This document shows positions 10,790 through 22,461 of a stretch of 64,000 bases of DNA, piece after piece; positions within the stretch are counted from its first letter, which is position 1; each line of letters starts with the position of its first letter. Made by a program: the position numbers and the translations under genes. The notes beneath the pieces are model-generated. The model saw only the letters and a program-made list of their open reading frames with translations. It had not been told where the DNA came from and searched no databases. This DNA comes from Calliopum simillimum (Eukaryota; Arthropoda; Insecta; Diptera; Lauxaniidae), in contig OX638368.1 of NCBI GenBank assembly GCA_951812925.1, positions 127,061,309 through 127,125,308 on the forward strand, given 5' to 3'.

Positions 10790-12230
10790 ATGCATAGAAA
10801 CACCAAAATCAAACGACAGCAAACACATTGCCAGTCCTTATTGCTGGCTACTGTGCGTCCTTTTCATTGGGTTTTCGCCATCTTTGTTATAACACCAGCA
10901 CCATGCTTGACATACAATGCAGTAGCATTATCAAGTGGAGTCAACTATTTGGCGCGTTTAATCTACGCACTCTACTCACTGACAATGTTCAGTCTAACAA
11001 TATTGAGTTCCTACGTTAACAGCATTTATGCCACTAAAGTGGTAGTTAACTATAATTTGGATGGATTAACCAATGTGCTCTCCAAAGCAGTTAGCATCGC
11101 TGTACCATTCGTCCAAGTGCTTAGTCAGTTGATTACCATGTTACGTTACCGTCAGCTAATGCGCATTTTCGATGATATAGAGCAGCTGGAACATGACATA
11201 CGTTGGCGTTCACTTTTAAAACTCGATAATGCTGGGGCACATTTTGGTAACATATTCCGTCGGGAACTGTTCAAAAAGTCAGGTTTGCTTTTAATCTTTA
11301 TGAGCACTTTACATGCGGGTACAGATTTTATGCTGACCGGTAGCAGCATGGGATTACAATATCGACTTATGTCGATTTTCTTCTCACTGCTGATACAAAT
11401 GAAAAGCGTAGAGTTTTGCGTTGCCGTACAATTGGTGCATGCGCTGTTGCGGCAACTTTTTCGCGAATTGCGTTACGTGCGTCGTCAATTCATCTCGGCA
11501 CTTGCGTTTTCAGATGAACGTCGCATGTTGTATGCGGCCTTGCATTACAATCAACAGTTGTTGGCGCGCATCTGGCAGTTGGTGGATACAATGGAAAGTT
11601 ATTTTGCCATACCGATGTTGGCTCTGTTCCTCTACAATGCACTGACAATAACGCATACGGTCAATTGGGCCTATATAATGCAGAAATCATTAAATCATGA
11701 TGTGATATCACAGAATTCATGTGAGTGTTTTAATTGATTTTAATATAAAATTGAAAATACTTTACTATTCACTTCTAGTTCGTTTAGTTTTTACGCTTGT
11801 TATCCTTATGAACATGTTAGTGCCATGTTGGCTTTGTCAATCCTGCATTCAGACGGTATGTATTTTTGGTCTAAATAGTTGAGCATTTTGATGTGCCAAA
11901 GAAATGTGAAAAAAAAAATTGAATCTCTTATAGTATGAGCTGTTTGCCACGGAGCTGCACAAATTTCGCTCGAATGGTTCCGACATACGTCTCAGTTGCT
12001 GCCTGCGCGAATATTCCCTGCAAATGTTGCATCAGAAGCTGCTGTTTACCTGCGGTGGCTTTTTTGATATCAATTTACAGCATTTTGGTGTAGTACGTAT
12101 GGTGTTTTTCATATAGAGTTTTGTAAATTAAAATTTCTATTACATCTACTAGCGCGTCTTGACCATAACAACCTATGTCGTCATACTTATACAATTCAAA
12201 TTGCAAGCGGAAGCTGAAGAAGGCGCTTGA
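10790..12230 (+). CDS. Gustatory receptor (insect chemoreceptor superfamily, 7tm_7), gene 2
   Basis: Four exons: 10790-11720, 11779-11855, 11934-12092 and 12153-12230 (stop TGA), giving 414 aa. Donors are GTGAGT, GTATGT and GTACGT; acceptors are TTCTAG, TTATAG and TACTAG. Introns are 58, 78 and 60 bp, typical of flies. It aligns end to end with gene 1, for example [20 protein letters not shown] in exon 3 and TYVVILIQF in exon 4, the latter being the TYhhhhhQF signature. The shared exon structure marks a tandem duplication. Relative to gene 1 the C-terminal tail is 10 residues shorter, ending EAEEGA. PolyA signal AATAAA at 12253-12258. The multi-pass membrane topology is that of insect gustatory receptors; ligand and named orthologue are unknown. 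Confidence 0.93.
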
Positions 12231-12252
12231 TGTAAAATTGAGTTCAAACACG

Positions 12253-12258
12253 AATAAA
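12253..12258 (+). terminator. PolyA signal of gustatory receptor gene 2
   Basis: AATAAA 23 bases after the stop codon. Confidence 0.6.
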
Positions 12259-13421
12259 TTTTTATTGATGAAAAGCATGAAGAAAGCTCAGTATTCGCTC
12301 TGGTTCGACCAATTTATATAGTCAGAAACTGTTTATTTTTCGTTCAGTTTCCCAAAATAACTAGAAGTAACTATACATGGAGAAGAATGAGTGCCATGAT
12401 TTTTACTCCACTCGATTAGTAACAAAAATAAAGTAATTAACACAAAATTTCAAACATAAATAAATGTACATCCTTGTAAAATAGTTTTTTAAGGGTAACT
12501 TAGGATTTTGAGCGTGTATTACAGTTTTTCAGTATTGGCAAATTAACTACTTGACTAGTACAATACTGCAATAAAAATAAAAGTTTATGAAATTTTTGGG
12601 ATTTTGTAGCACTGCGTAGATTAAAAAGCAGGAGTTTCCTTAAAAAATCGGAACAAGTCAAGCGTTGCTCCCAAAGCCAAATTTTTTTTTTTTGCCAAAA
12701 TATGGCTTTGGAAATTAATTACAACAACAACAGCAAAAACAAAAAGTGTCGCTCAGATCTGGTTTCGGAGATATAGCAATCGGAAGATCGGGATATAGCT
12801 TTTATGAAAACAAGTATAAGTTCTGAGTCCCTTGATGGATATTAAAGACTTTTAAAAAAACACTATTTTTTTCCAAAAAATGTCTCATCAATCCATAATT
12901 TTAGTAACAAAATATGAAAGGCCAATATATTTTCTTTTGTTAACTATGCCATTTGTATCTGATTTCCTATATTTGTAAGGTTTTTCCAAAAAAAAAAAAA
13001 TAGTAGAATTAAAATTTGTATTTTTTTTGTAAGATGTCTTCACCTACAACATTATCATCATCATCGTTCTCTTCTTCATAGGAAACGACTTTATGCTATT
13101 CTTCCTCATATTTAAAAAAATCCTCCATTGGCTCAACTCCCTCTGCTTTTCACTTTTTAAGGAACATGTATTTTGCAATATATCCTTCGTAAAATCATTT
13201 TCTTCTTTTAAATACATGCAAAGCGTTTTTGACATATCGCCACAGACCCTCAATCGTATTTGTGTGGTCATCAATCGTATTTGTGTGGTCATCAGTTACT
13301 GGATGTTTAAAAGAAATTGAGTGGTTCACCGTTAGGGGGTTAAGACCTTATTTTTGTAATCAGTTATATAACCTGACTGAATGATTTGCAAAAATTTATA
13401 AAAAAGAAAGCGCCGCAGGCT

Positions 13422-13469
13422 AAAAATTGTTATTAAAAATTTCGCGCGAAATTTTTAATAACAATTTTT
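13422..13469. repeat. Perfect 48-bp palindrome
   Basis: The 24-base half AAAAATTGTTATTAAAAATT + TCGC is followed by its exact reverse complement with no spacer, centred on CGCGCG. It would form a loop-less hairpin. No function is evident. Confidence 0.95.
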
Positions 13470-13519
13470 CTCTTTTGTAATAAAAAGTACTAGTAAACCT
13501 CACATTTTTGAATAAACAT

Positions 13520-13945
13520 TTGGTTTGATAGTGGTGTTGTTGTTGTTAGTAGTAGTTTTGTTAGTGTTATTGATGTTATTGTTGTTAGTAGTGTTGTTAG
13601 TAGTAGTTTTGTTGTTTTGTTAGTGTTATTGATGTTGTTGTTGTTAGTAGTGTTGTTGTTGTTAGTGTTGTTTTTTTGTTTTGTGAGTGTTGTTGTTGGT
13701 TGTATTGTTGCTGTTGTTGTTGTTATTGTTGTGGATAGTGGTGTCATTGTATTTGTTAATCTTGATATCGTTGTTGTAATTGTAACGACTCGAATGCCAG
13801 GCCAGATATTGTCGTCAAGGTTGCTATTCCTGGCCTCCCAATAGGATGGTCTCTCTGAGACATTGTTGTTGTTGTTAGTGGTTGTGGTGTTGTTGTTTTT
13901 GTTAGCGCTGTTTTTGTTAGTGGTGGTGTTGTTGTTGTAATATTT
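13520..13945. repeat. GTT-rich trinucleotide tract
   Basis: Imperfect (GTT)n with GTA and GTG variants, broken at about 13780-13860 by ordinary sequence. The minus strand reads as poly-Asn/Thr and the plus strand as Val/Leu, both artefacts of the repeat. Confidence 0.9.
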
Positions 13946-14484
13946 GCTAAATTTCATGAAAATTTCTTTAGTTTAATTTTTGTTTTTCTATAAAAAATGC
14001 CCTAATGATGCAAATTCAGCTTTAAATGGAATACTTTATGAAGGAAAATAGATAAGGCTACCATATTTTGTTACCCCAGCTAAAGGTTATTAAGGTATTT
14101 TTTTAATTTATAATAGTTTTTTAAAAAAAAACTGGTCAAAATTTTCACAAAATCACCATATCTTGAAAACCATAGCTTGGATTTAAAACTTTTTCAGAAT
14201 AGTTTTGTAGCCAATTAAAATATCTTTTATATAAAATCAATATTTTTGAAATCCATCAAGGGATTCAGAACTTATATCGGTTTTTATAAAAGCTATATCC
14301 CGATCTTCCGATGACCATATCTCCAAAACCAAGTCCGAGCGACACTTTTTGATTAAACATTTTTTGTCAAAATTATACCTTTAACAAGAAAAGCTTGGTT
14401 TAAACCAAATTGGGTTCTGGGAGCAACGCTTGACTTTAGCCAAAAAATCAGTAGTTAGGTCGCATACTAAGTGATAGTTTAAGT

Positions 14485-15165
14485 TAAGATTGTCTAAAAG
14501 TCGAAAAATTGTCAAAATGCTCAAAAACTCGAAAAATTGTGAAAAACTAGAAATATTGTCAAAAAGTCGAAAAGTTGTCATAAGTTGCCAAAAAATTTTC
14601 AATAAGTCGAAAAATGTTCAAAAACTCGAAATATTGTCAAAAAGTTGTCAAAATGCTCAAAAACTCGAAAATAGTCAAAAAGTCGAAAAATGCTCAAAAT
14701 CTCAAAAATTCGATATATTGTCAAAAAGTTGTCAAAATGCTCAAAAACTCGCAAAATTGTCAAAAAGTCGAAAAATGCTCAAAAACACGAAAAATTGTCA
14801 AAAAGTCGGTAAATGTTCAAAAATTCGAAATATTATCAATAAGCAAAAAATTGCCAAAAAATCCAAATATGTTCAAAAACTCGAAAAATTGTCAAAATGC
14901 TCAAAAACTCGAAAAATTGTCAAAAAGTCGAAAAATGCTCAAAATCTTAAAAATTCGAAATATTGTCAAAAAGTTGTTAAAATGCTCCAAAACTCGCAAA
15001 GTTGTCAAAAAGTCGAAAAAGGTTCAAAAACACGAAAAATTGTCAAAATGTCGAAAAATGTTCAAAAACTCGAAATATTATCAAAAAGCAAAAAATTGCC
15101 AGAAATGTTCAAAAACTAGTAAAATTGTCAGAAGGTCGTAAAATGTGCTAAATGTCGAAAATGTT
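14485..15165 (+). repeat. Degenerate minisatellite, GTCAAAAAGTCGAAAAATG-type units
   Basis: About 680 bp of tandem, diverged units alternating GTCAAAAAGTCGAAAAATG and CTCAAAAACTCGAAAAATT. The unit contains few stops, so two frames stay open for 175-209 codons with Lys/Ser/Asn-rich text. I read these as repeat artefacts, not genes. Confidence 0.9.
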
Positions 15166-15830
15166 CAAACACGTTCATTTTACTTTATTGTTAAAGACAA
15201 GATACTATTAGTAGGTGTATAAACTAACGGACTACTAAGTAGACCAATGATAGGGCACTTAGATCTTTTTTGAAACTTTCTGCTGCACAGTGTATTAAGT
15301 GCTGAGAAATTTGAAAACTTACTAAAAGTACAGGTTGACTAAAACAAAAATAAAAGCGTTTTTCACTCCTTGGAGTATCGAAAAAAATTAAAAAACATTG
15401 ACCAATAAAATGCCGAAAAAACCGAGCTTTTTGGTTTTGGTCACCATTTGTTTTATGACCTTAAAAAATGCCGCTTATTGTTTTTTGTAATGATTAATAA
15501 GCCCGGCATCGTATTTATGATTGGCATTTCTTCATTTCTCAATTAGAAAAACAAGAAGTATGCTTTTTTTGGGGTGCCTTATACTTTTGACCAAGGCTGT
15601 ATATATGAACTATTTGATGGTTTCGTAAGGTAATGTTTACAATTAAAATATAGTGAAATAGTAAAGTAATATTTTCTCTAAATTGCATACATTTACATAT
15701 TCGTAGAGTAGATTATGCTTTCAGCCAGAAAAATCAATAACCATTTTTACTTCATAATTCTAGTAATAATATTTATGTTTGGACAGACATATGCTTAATA
15801 TACAAATAATATACGTACCTTTTCATCATA
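15166..15830. other. Unassigned intergenic DNA
   Basis: AT-rich with no open frame or repeat I can support. Confidence 0.5.
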
Positions 15831-15833
15831 TAG

Positions 15834-16165
15834 GTCAGTGGTGTAGAGGTCTAACAAGTTTGTAATTGTAAATAAAAATAATACGTTTCTATCTGTCTTA
15901 CGGAGGTTCGAATCCTAGGGCGGACTGTTAGTTCCTTCTTTTTTGGTTTCTTTGTTTTTTTTTTTTTGTTTGAGAATTACAGTAAAGTAAATATCACTTA
16001 AATTTAAAAAAAAAAAAAATGTCTATACTGTCAGGTTATTCGATAATTCTGAATTTACTAAAACAGTGAGGTAAAATTAATTTTATTGGGGAGTTGTCAC
16101 TATATAGACATGAAATTTTAGTAATATTTACTATTAATATAGTACGAACCCTTTTTTCCATGTAC
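15834..16165 (+). repeat. tRNA-related SINE-like element, copy 1
   Basis: The head resembles a tRNA gene: GTCAGTGGTGTAGAGGTCTA (A-box region, 15834) and GGTTCGAATCC (B box, 15905-15915) followed by TAGGGCGGAC. The body and end (TACAGTAAAGTAAATATCAC, GGGGAGTTGTCACTAT, ending near TTTTTTCCATGTA at 16165) match the reverse complement of 21738-21980 and of the pieces flanking the nest at 55924-59183. The boxes suggest RNA polymerase III transcription (inference). The tRNA-like part is not a functional tRNA. Confidence 0.65.
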
Positions 16166-16199
16166 AAACAAATATGTGTAAAGCAAAATTCTGCAAAAA

Positions 16200-17455
16200 A
16201 GATAATATTTTGAGACATATTTTGAAATCTTATCTCAGTAATTGCAGTTACCTGTCAAAACGTTAATATGCATAAATTTTTTAGTTTTTTTTTTCGCTGT
16301 GAAAAATTCAAAGACACGTTACATTAGTTGACACACCGAAAAAAGGCAGACAATTTCTGTTTTAAATCAACAACAAATAAGAATTCAGATTCTTATCATT
16401 CTATCAGGGTTGTCCATATTTAGGCACCGTAAAGGAAACTTTCTTTATGTTAGGATCCTTGAGTAAATGTCAATAATAAAAGCGACAACAAGGACAGCTA
16501 CAACTATAGGGAAAAAGATATTCAAATAACATGTTTTGTGTTTTTGTATATTTACTCGTGTACCCTTCACGCACACTGACGACTGGCCCATAATTTGCAT
16601 ACAAATAAGGGTAAATGAGGAGTGAAATTGATATTTAACTAAAAACTTTTTGTATAGCTTTGTTTAGGCTTAGTAAAATACTGTTGGTTGTCCTCTCAAA
16701 AGCATAGCGCCACACACACACTCATGACATTTGGCTAAAAAGTCCTTTTTTTCTTGTTTTTGGTGCGAAAGAATGAAAAGTGTCCTGTTTTGTGACAATC
16801 TCTCCTGAGTGTTTCTTATAGCCGTTAGCTGCAGTTTATTTAAAATAGTTAAAATATTTAAATTGAAGCAAAATGATGAACACAATTGATACAAGATGAT
16901 GATGATGGCGTGTTTATATGGAAATTAGTTGGACATAATAAAATTAACATACACTCATAAATACATAGACTGTAACTGTTATTGAGCACCATATTTTTGG
17001 CGATTATTACCTTTTTTCTGCACAGCATGAAATTTAAAAAAACGTAAAATTAAATTCGCTATAAGTATGAGCTATTCCAAGCAGTAAAGAGATGGAATTA
17101 TAAATGTTTTCAGTATATGCGTCATTTAAAATAATAGCTTGTAGTCATATCCTGTTAAAAATTCTGATAGAATGTAATGAGGGTCATGTTCTCCAGGGAC
17201 GCAAAGTGGCAGATCGTGGCTTGATTTTGATGCTTCCGATTTTGGTTATATTTGATAATTTTATACCTCTGTATGTTCCCAATCCAGATACAAAATATTT
17301 TTACGGTATAAAGTCTATTTGACGTGACTAATCGGCAGGTATGCGCTACTACGAATTCCATTACACAGCTTTAAAATGATAAAATTAAATAAATAAAGCA
17401 GTTGAATTTATACTTTTTTGTCTCCTTCAGACCGAAGCCTAGAAAATTTAAAAAA
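16200..17455. other. AT-rich intergenic DNA
   Basis: Short chance frames only. No gene or repeat supported. Confidence 0.5.
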
Positions 17456-17457
17456 AA

Positions 17458-17832
17458 AATATATGTGATCTGGTCTGTGAAAAGGGGGCTTACGTGCGAA
17501 AATAAATTTTCGTGAAAACAGCTGGAAAACAACTTTTTAAATTTTTTTTTTCATAAACCAGGTCACATATCGTCACTCTTAGACCAGATTCACGAAAGTG
17601 CAAATTTTTCGGTTTTGCACTAATGCGGTTTTCTTGTACAAAATAGTTCAATAAAGTTAAGCCAGAAGTATGAAAGCAATATCTGAGGTGGTTTTATAAT
17701 AAATGCAAAGTTTATAACACGGAAAAGCAAAATTTACATCCAATTTTAATATTTAAAAAAATTTCAAATAGCAATTTCTCAAATTCAATAACTTTCACAT
17801 TCGTGAATTTGGCCTAAGAATGACGATATATG
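17458..17832. repeat. Nested small inverted repeats
   Basis: Two overlapping hairpins. ATATGTGATCTGGTCTGTGA (17461) pairs with CATAAACCAGGTCACATAT (17552). CACATATCGTCACTCTTAGA (17564) pairs with CTAAGAATGACGATATATG (17814). The AGACCAGAT core recurs in both. MITE-like, non-coding. Confidence 0.65.
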
Positions 17833-18620
17833 AAACAAAACACGCCAAGCGTACCAGCTGAAAATTTTGTTGTCTCCGATTTCGCAGTATAGTAGATCCG
17901 GTGTGCAAGAACAATAATCCGCGAGGATTTGGTCCTAGTGCCATTTGTTGTTAAGATACAGGGTGTTGAAGTTGGTGCTTTTAGTCATTTTCATGAAAAG
18001 GGTGTTGTTTTAAAAATTTATAGCCTACACCAAAGTTTATAAATTGATATATGTTAGTAACTGGTCCAATTCATTTTTGGAATGTTCTTTTTATAAAAAA
18101 ATAATGTTGGTGAAAAAAATAGAAATTTTTTGGATTTTGAACGATCGCGGCAGGCAAAACTTTTTGGGGAAAAAAAATATTTTTCACAAAGTAAAATTTT
18201 TTTAACTTTCCAAAAAATTTCCAAAAATTTCAAACGTATTTCTTGGACAATTCTAAGCATTTTATGCCTAATATACTTTTTTCGTAAGATGCCTTCCTCT
18301 TGAGTAAACAAAGTAACATTTTTTCACTAAGTAAATTTTTTTTATAAAAAGAACACTTAATAATAAATAAGACCAGTTACTTAGATAAATCAATTCACAA
18401 ACTTTGGTGTAAGCCATAAATTTTTGAAAAAACACACTTTTCATAAAAAAGACCAAAAACGCCAACTTCAACACCCTGTATTTTAACAACAAATGGTACT
18501 AGGACCAAATCCTTCTGGATTATTCTTCTTGCACACTGGAACTACCATATTGCCCAATTTGAGCGAAATCGGAGACAAAAAATTTTCAGCTGGTACACTT
18601 GGCATGTTTTGCTTCATATA
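17829..18620. mobile_element. Foldback-type element, copy 1
   Basis: Two inverted arms of about 230-250 bp (17829-18065 and 18365-18620) surround a 300-bp centre. Shared arm text includes TACAGGGTGTTGAAGTTGG, CCATTTGTTGTTAA and GCTGAAAATTTT. The centre has TTCTTGGACAATTCTAAGCA. Related copies are at 24772-24990 (one arm) and 27190-27612. No coding capacity. Confidence 0.85.
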
Positions 18621-18786
18621 TAGAAATATATTCAGAATTGACAACCATGAAAGTTGGTCCATCAATTTAGAATACTATATCTGCGCTCAGTTTTTCTTTT
18701 TCTAAGTGTACATTTTTTAAATATTGAGTAAATAGAGAACTGAAGTGGAAGAGAGAGTGAAAATTCAGTGAGCTGAAAGCTCAATC

Positions 18787-18890
18787 AGTTCTGGTTTTTC
18801 GACAGTGAGTGTTCGTGTGTTTTTTTTTTATAAAAAGCTTAAAAATTTTGTAAAGAACGCAAGTGCGCAACAAGTGTGCAGCATTCTCCG
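18787..18890 (+). promoter_or_regulatory. Candidate TATA-less promoter with non-coding first exon
   Basis: TCAATCAGTTCTGG holds a good fly initiator (TCAGTT, A at 18787). A GTTCGTGTG downstream element lies about 28 bases further on. About 100 bases later CTCCGC is followed by the consensus splice donor GTAAGT at 18891. GA-rich sequence (GAAGAGAGAG) lies upstream. Together these look like a first, untranslated exon of a gene whose remaining exons I cannot identify. The 38-kb gene, also on +, is one possibility. Inference from motifs only. Confidence 0.35.
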
Positions 18891-21012
18891 CGTAAGTTTT
18901 TTTTATATTACTAAAAATATTATTTTATTTTTATATAAGTAACACAATATTTAAAAAATAAAAATTAAAATTTTGTCTTAAGGCGCTTAAATAATCTTTT
19001 CAAAAATCCAACATACATTTTTAGGGTTGCCACCTGTTTTTTTTCACGAAAATCTTATATAATTCTTCCTTTTTTTGACTTAATTAATATTTTTGGTTTC
19101 AGAAACGCGAAGATAAACTTTTCTGAAATTGTAAAAAAAATTGCAGGGTTGCCACCCGGTTTTTTTTGTTAGTTTTGTTTAATTAATTTCGGTTTGCTGA
19201 GTTTCTAACGATTTAATTGTCTTTAACGATTTTAACTTTTGTTTTTTTGTGTGTAATTATAATGGCAACCCTAAATTAAGGTTGAATTTTTCCATAGTTT
19301 ATTTAAGCGTTTTGAGACTAAAATTTTATTTAAATTTTATAAATATATTATTTAAGCGAAACTTTAAAAAAATACGTATGTTTAAGAGGTTCAGGTCATG
19401 ATATGCTATAACTTCAAGTGATAAAAAAAATAGGTATGGACATAAATATGGCATGTTTTGGTACATTTTTCGGAGATTTACCCACGTATTATCTTGATTT
19501 AGATATTTAATTCATATAATAATAATTTTAGTTATTTCAAAAGATGTCAATCTATTTGCTTTGTTAAAATGTTACCTATAAATTTATTTCTTTAATTTTC
19601 ATTTCAATGCAAACATATTTTTTGATTAACATTTTCTTTATTGCTGTAGATGTAAAAACGTAGGAAGATGGAATCTAACAACTAAAATTAAGAGCCTTAA
19701 ATACAAAATCAACATTTATCGCTACTACGCTGTGAATACAAACATAGTTGCCTAGTGATATGTGTGTAGGTGTTGGATATCCTTTTGTTTAACCAATTAA
19801 GTTATTGCTGCTGCCATAACAACAAAATCACGTAAATCACGTACTCAGCAGCAGCAGCAACACAACATTGAGTTGTGCCTTTCTTCCTTTTTATATGTTG
19901 TTGTTGTTGTTGTTTTTTGCTTTATCACAAATATGATTTCTGACACGTATGACTACAACGGACAGGTTTATAACACAAAAACTGTGTGACAGACACTAAC
20001 ATACGAAACGGAGGCACTATTGTAAATGGTAGTAAATAAAGTAAGGCATAAGGGAATGGAGCGAAATAAAAGTAAAACAGCAACAACAAAAACACTGGCA
20101 GCATAAAATGCTATAAATTCTGCCAGCAACACAAAACAAACTGAAACTCGAACTAAAACTCGAAAAGTTTTTTATTGTTAATTCCATACAATTTTTTTCA
20201 AGCGTTCGAAAAAACAAAGAAAAAAAAAACTTTTGATACGACAATGAAATTGCACTTTTTCTCGTGTTTTTACTTTTTTTTTTTGTAATAATATTGCATT
20301 TCAACTAATGTTAAACTAAAAAAGTTGCAATTTTGTGCTATTTTTGTATGGGTGTATTTACTACTACATGTGCACTAGAATGAAAAAGTGTTCATTTTGT
20401 TGCGCAAATAGATGACAAACGTAAGCCTCAATGATGGCACTCTAGATGGCTAAGGTTCATTCAAAAAAGCTTTTCAATCAACATTTGAAATAAATATGAT
20501 ACTATTGTTTATTTCAATAAAATAAATATGTATAATGAAATCTTCCACAGCCAAACAGCTTTCATAATAAGACCACTTCCTTAAACAGGAAAGTTTCGTC
20601 GATGGATGCTTTTCATAATGTTTTCCATAATCAAAAGCAGGCAAATCTTCTCCGTAGCTGGACATAAGCGATAAAATCACAAGCAAAAATTGTTTAAAAT
20701 CTGTGGTTCACTGTTTTTACAAATTCTAATAAATAGATACAGTGCACTTTGGGTAGAGTGCACTATTTTTTACAAAGGCTGTTAACAATATCAAAGCTGT
20801 TTACATTATTCAAGTTGAAATTTAGTGCAACGAAATATAAATTTAATTCGTTTAAAGTACGTTAGCGACGTAAATACAATTTTTTTTTTTTGTTTATGAC
20901 TATTTCGTTGTTAAGAGGTGATTTACCTATTATCACGGGCACAACCCTATCTACTTTCGCAGACGACACGGAAAGAAAAAAATGTTCTAAAATAAATTTT
21001 GATAATTAAGAC
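18891..21012. other. Mostly unassigned DNA with simple repeats
   Basis: Contains GTTGCCACC-bearing short inverted pieces near 19020-19270, the dispersed repeat copy at 19384-19500, (CAG)n near 19848 and (GTT)n near 19895. No open frame with recognisable content. Confidence 0.45.
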
Positions 21013-21535
21013 CAATTGAGGAGTGGCCGTACCAAATGTCCTTAGTACCATTTTAATAGTTTTGAGTTATTAATAAAACAATGAATATTTCAGATTTTTT
21101 TAAAAATTTTTATAATGTTATTATTTCATAGCTTATAAAATACAACGGAAAATTAATTCATAACATAATTTGTAATATTAAATGGATAGGTTATTTAAAA
21201 AACAATTAAATACGCAATTGTTTTAGAAAGGGCATAAGTACCTTGCTTTTGTTCTGTTGAAAAGGCGTAATTACCTTGTTGTACACCTATGGAAAAGGTT
21301 TAAGTGCCAAGTTTTACGTCCACTTAAAATAAATAAAACTTTCTAAATAAAACTATTCTAGACGTGGCACCGCTATTCGCGATCCATTATTTAACTTATT
21401 TTTAACTATACAATATTTGATGGCACTTTTATTTTGTAGAATCGTTGATAATAGTCCATAGAACATTTTTATATTAAAAACGACGAATGTCAAATTTTGC
21501 CACTTAGGCCCTTTGGTATGGCCACTCCTCAATTG
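21013..21535. mobile_element. 523-bp TIR element, CAATTGAGGAGTGGCC family
   Basis: Terminal inverted repeats CAATTGAGGAGTGGCCGTAC at 21013 and its complement at the right end (GTATGGCCACTCCTCAATTG), one mismatch in about 24 bases. Weaker symmetry extends inward. No ORF. No clear target duplication. Confidence 0.8.
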
Positions 21536-21737
21536 TTCTCAATGCATGCCATTTTGTACTTGTTTATCTTTTGTTTATTTTTTGGTTGATTCTAGCTATT
21601 TTGTGATTGTTTATCAAAAAATAAATTTTCATTTGTGTTTATTCTGTGTGTTTATGATTCTCAATATGACTATGTCATCTACTGCTTAAATAATTCCTGT
21701 TCGACAGTCGAATTGGGTATTTGTAATAGAGTAAATA

Positions 21738-22461
21738 CACGGAGAAAAAAAATAGTACTTGCTACTTTATTTCTCATAAATTTTACCAGAATTTCAAGTC
21801 AGAATAGTGACAACTTTACACCGATATAAATTTCACCTTAATTTTTTAGTCAATTCAGAATGTATGTTTGCTAGTAATTTTTATGAAAATATTGGCGTGA
21901 TATTTACCTTACTGTATAGTTCAAACAACAAAAAAACAAAAAAAAAAAAAACTTAGCTGACCGGCGCTGGGGTACGAACCCTGGCCCTTCCGTATGATAG
22001 TCAGATACATATCCTCTGCGCTGCTCACGCATGTGATGTAGAAGCAAAAAAATTTGTATATAAAGAAAATGTCTGTCCAAAATTAGAAATTTTTACTAAA
22101 ATTATAAAAGTCAAAATGATTTTATTTTTTTATGATATTTACCTTACTCGAGTAAGGTGACAATTATGACACTCATTTTTGTGCGTGAAAAAAATAAAGT
22201 TATTTTGACTAGAATTATAAACTCAAAATGGTCACACATTTTTTTTCTGAAAGTATAAATTACCTTACATAAAGTCAAATGTAGGAAATTTATAGTAAAT
22301 ACTCCTTTATTATTTAACTACATTTTATTTGTAGATATGACGTTACGGACTCATCTAATAGTTCTTACGTAAGGTAAATGATACTTGAAATTTAGTATTG
22401 ATTACTATAATTTTTCGACTAGCCGATAAAGTAAAAATTATGATACGTATTTTTCTCCGTG
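21738..22461. mobile_element. TIR element with a tRNA-like promoter inside
   Basis: 724 bp, bounded by CACGGAGAAAAA and its complement TTTTTCTCCGTG, with TA at both sides (21736-21737, 22462-22463). The left third is the reverse complement of the SINE-like repeat at 15834-16165, including the B box (GGTTCGTACCC on the minus strand, about 21975). The motif GTAAGGTAAAT recurs at about 21905, 22140, 22262 (minus) and 22372 (plus). It may be a SINE trapped in, or converted to, a cut-and-paste element. Confidence 0.65.

Larger units (their letters stand above)
12640..14450. repeat. Large inverted-repeat structure
   Basis: Left arm (about 12643-12845) and right arm (about 14245-14440) are inverted copies. 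Shared text includes AAGTCAAGCGTTGCTCCCA, GATCGGGATATAGCTTTTAT and CCCTTGATGGAT. About 1.4 kb lies between the arms, including a perfect palindrome and a GTT-rich tract. It may be a foldback-type element enlarged by later insertions. No gene inside. Confidence 0.7.

Noticed and set aside
13490..13957. 155-codon Asn/Thr-rich minus-strand ORF
   Set aside because: It is the reverse strand of the GTT trinucleotide tract.
14490..15141. Two overlapping Lys/Ser-rich ORFs of 209 and 175 codons
   Set aside because: They translate a degenerate minisatellite in two frames; no start context, splice structure or family supports a gene.
14485..15165. CRISPR-like array
   Set aside because: Units are contiguous and diverged, with no unique spacers; the genome is eukaryotic.
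15834..15930. A functional tRNA gene
   Set aside because: A and B boxes are present, but no convincing acceptor stem or anticodon arm can be folded by eye, and the head belongs to a repeat family.
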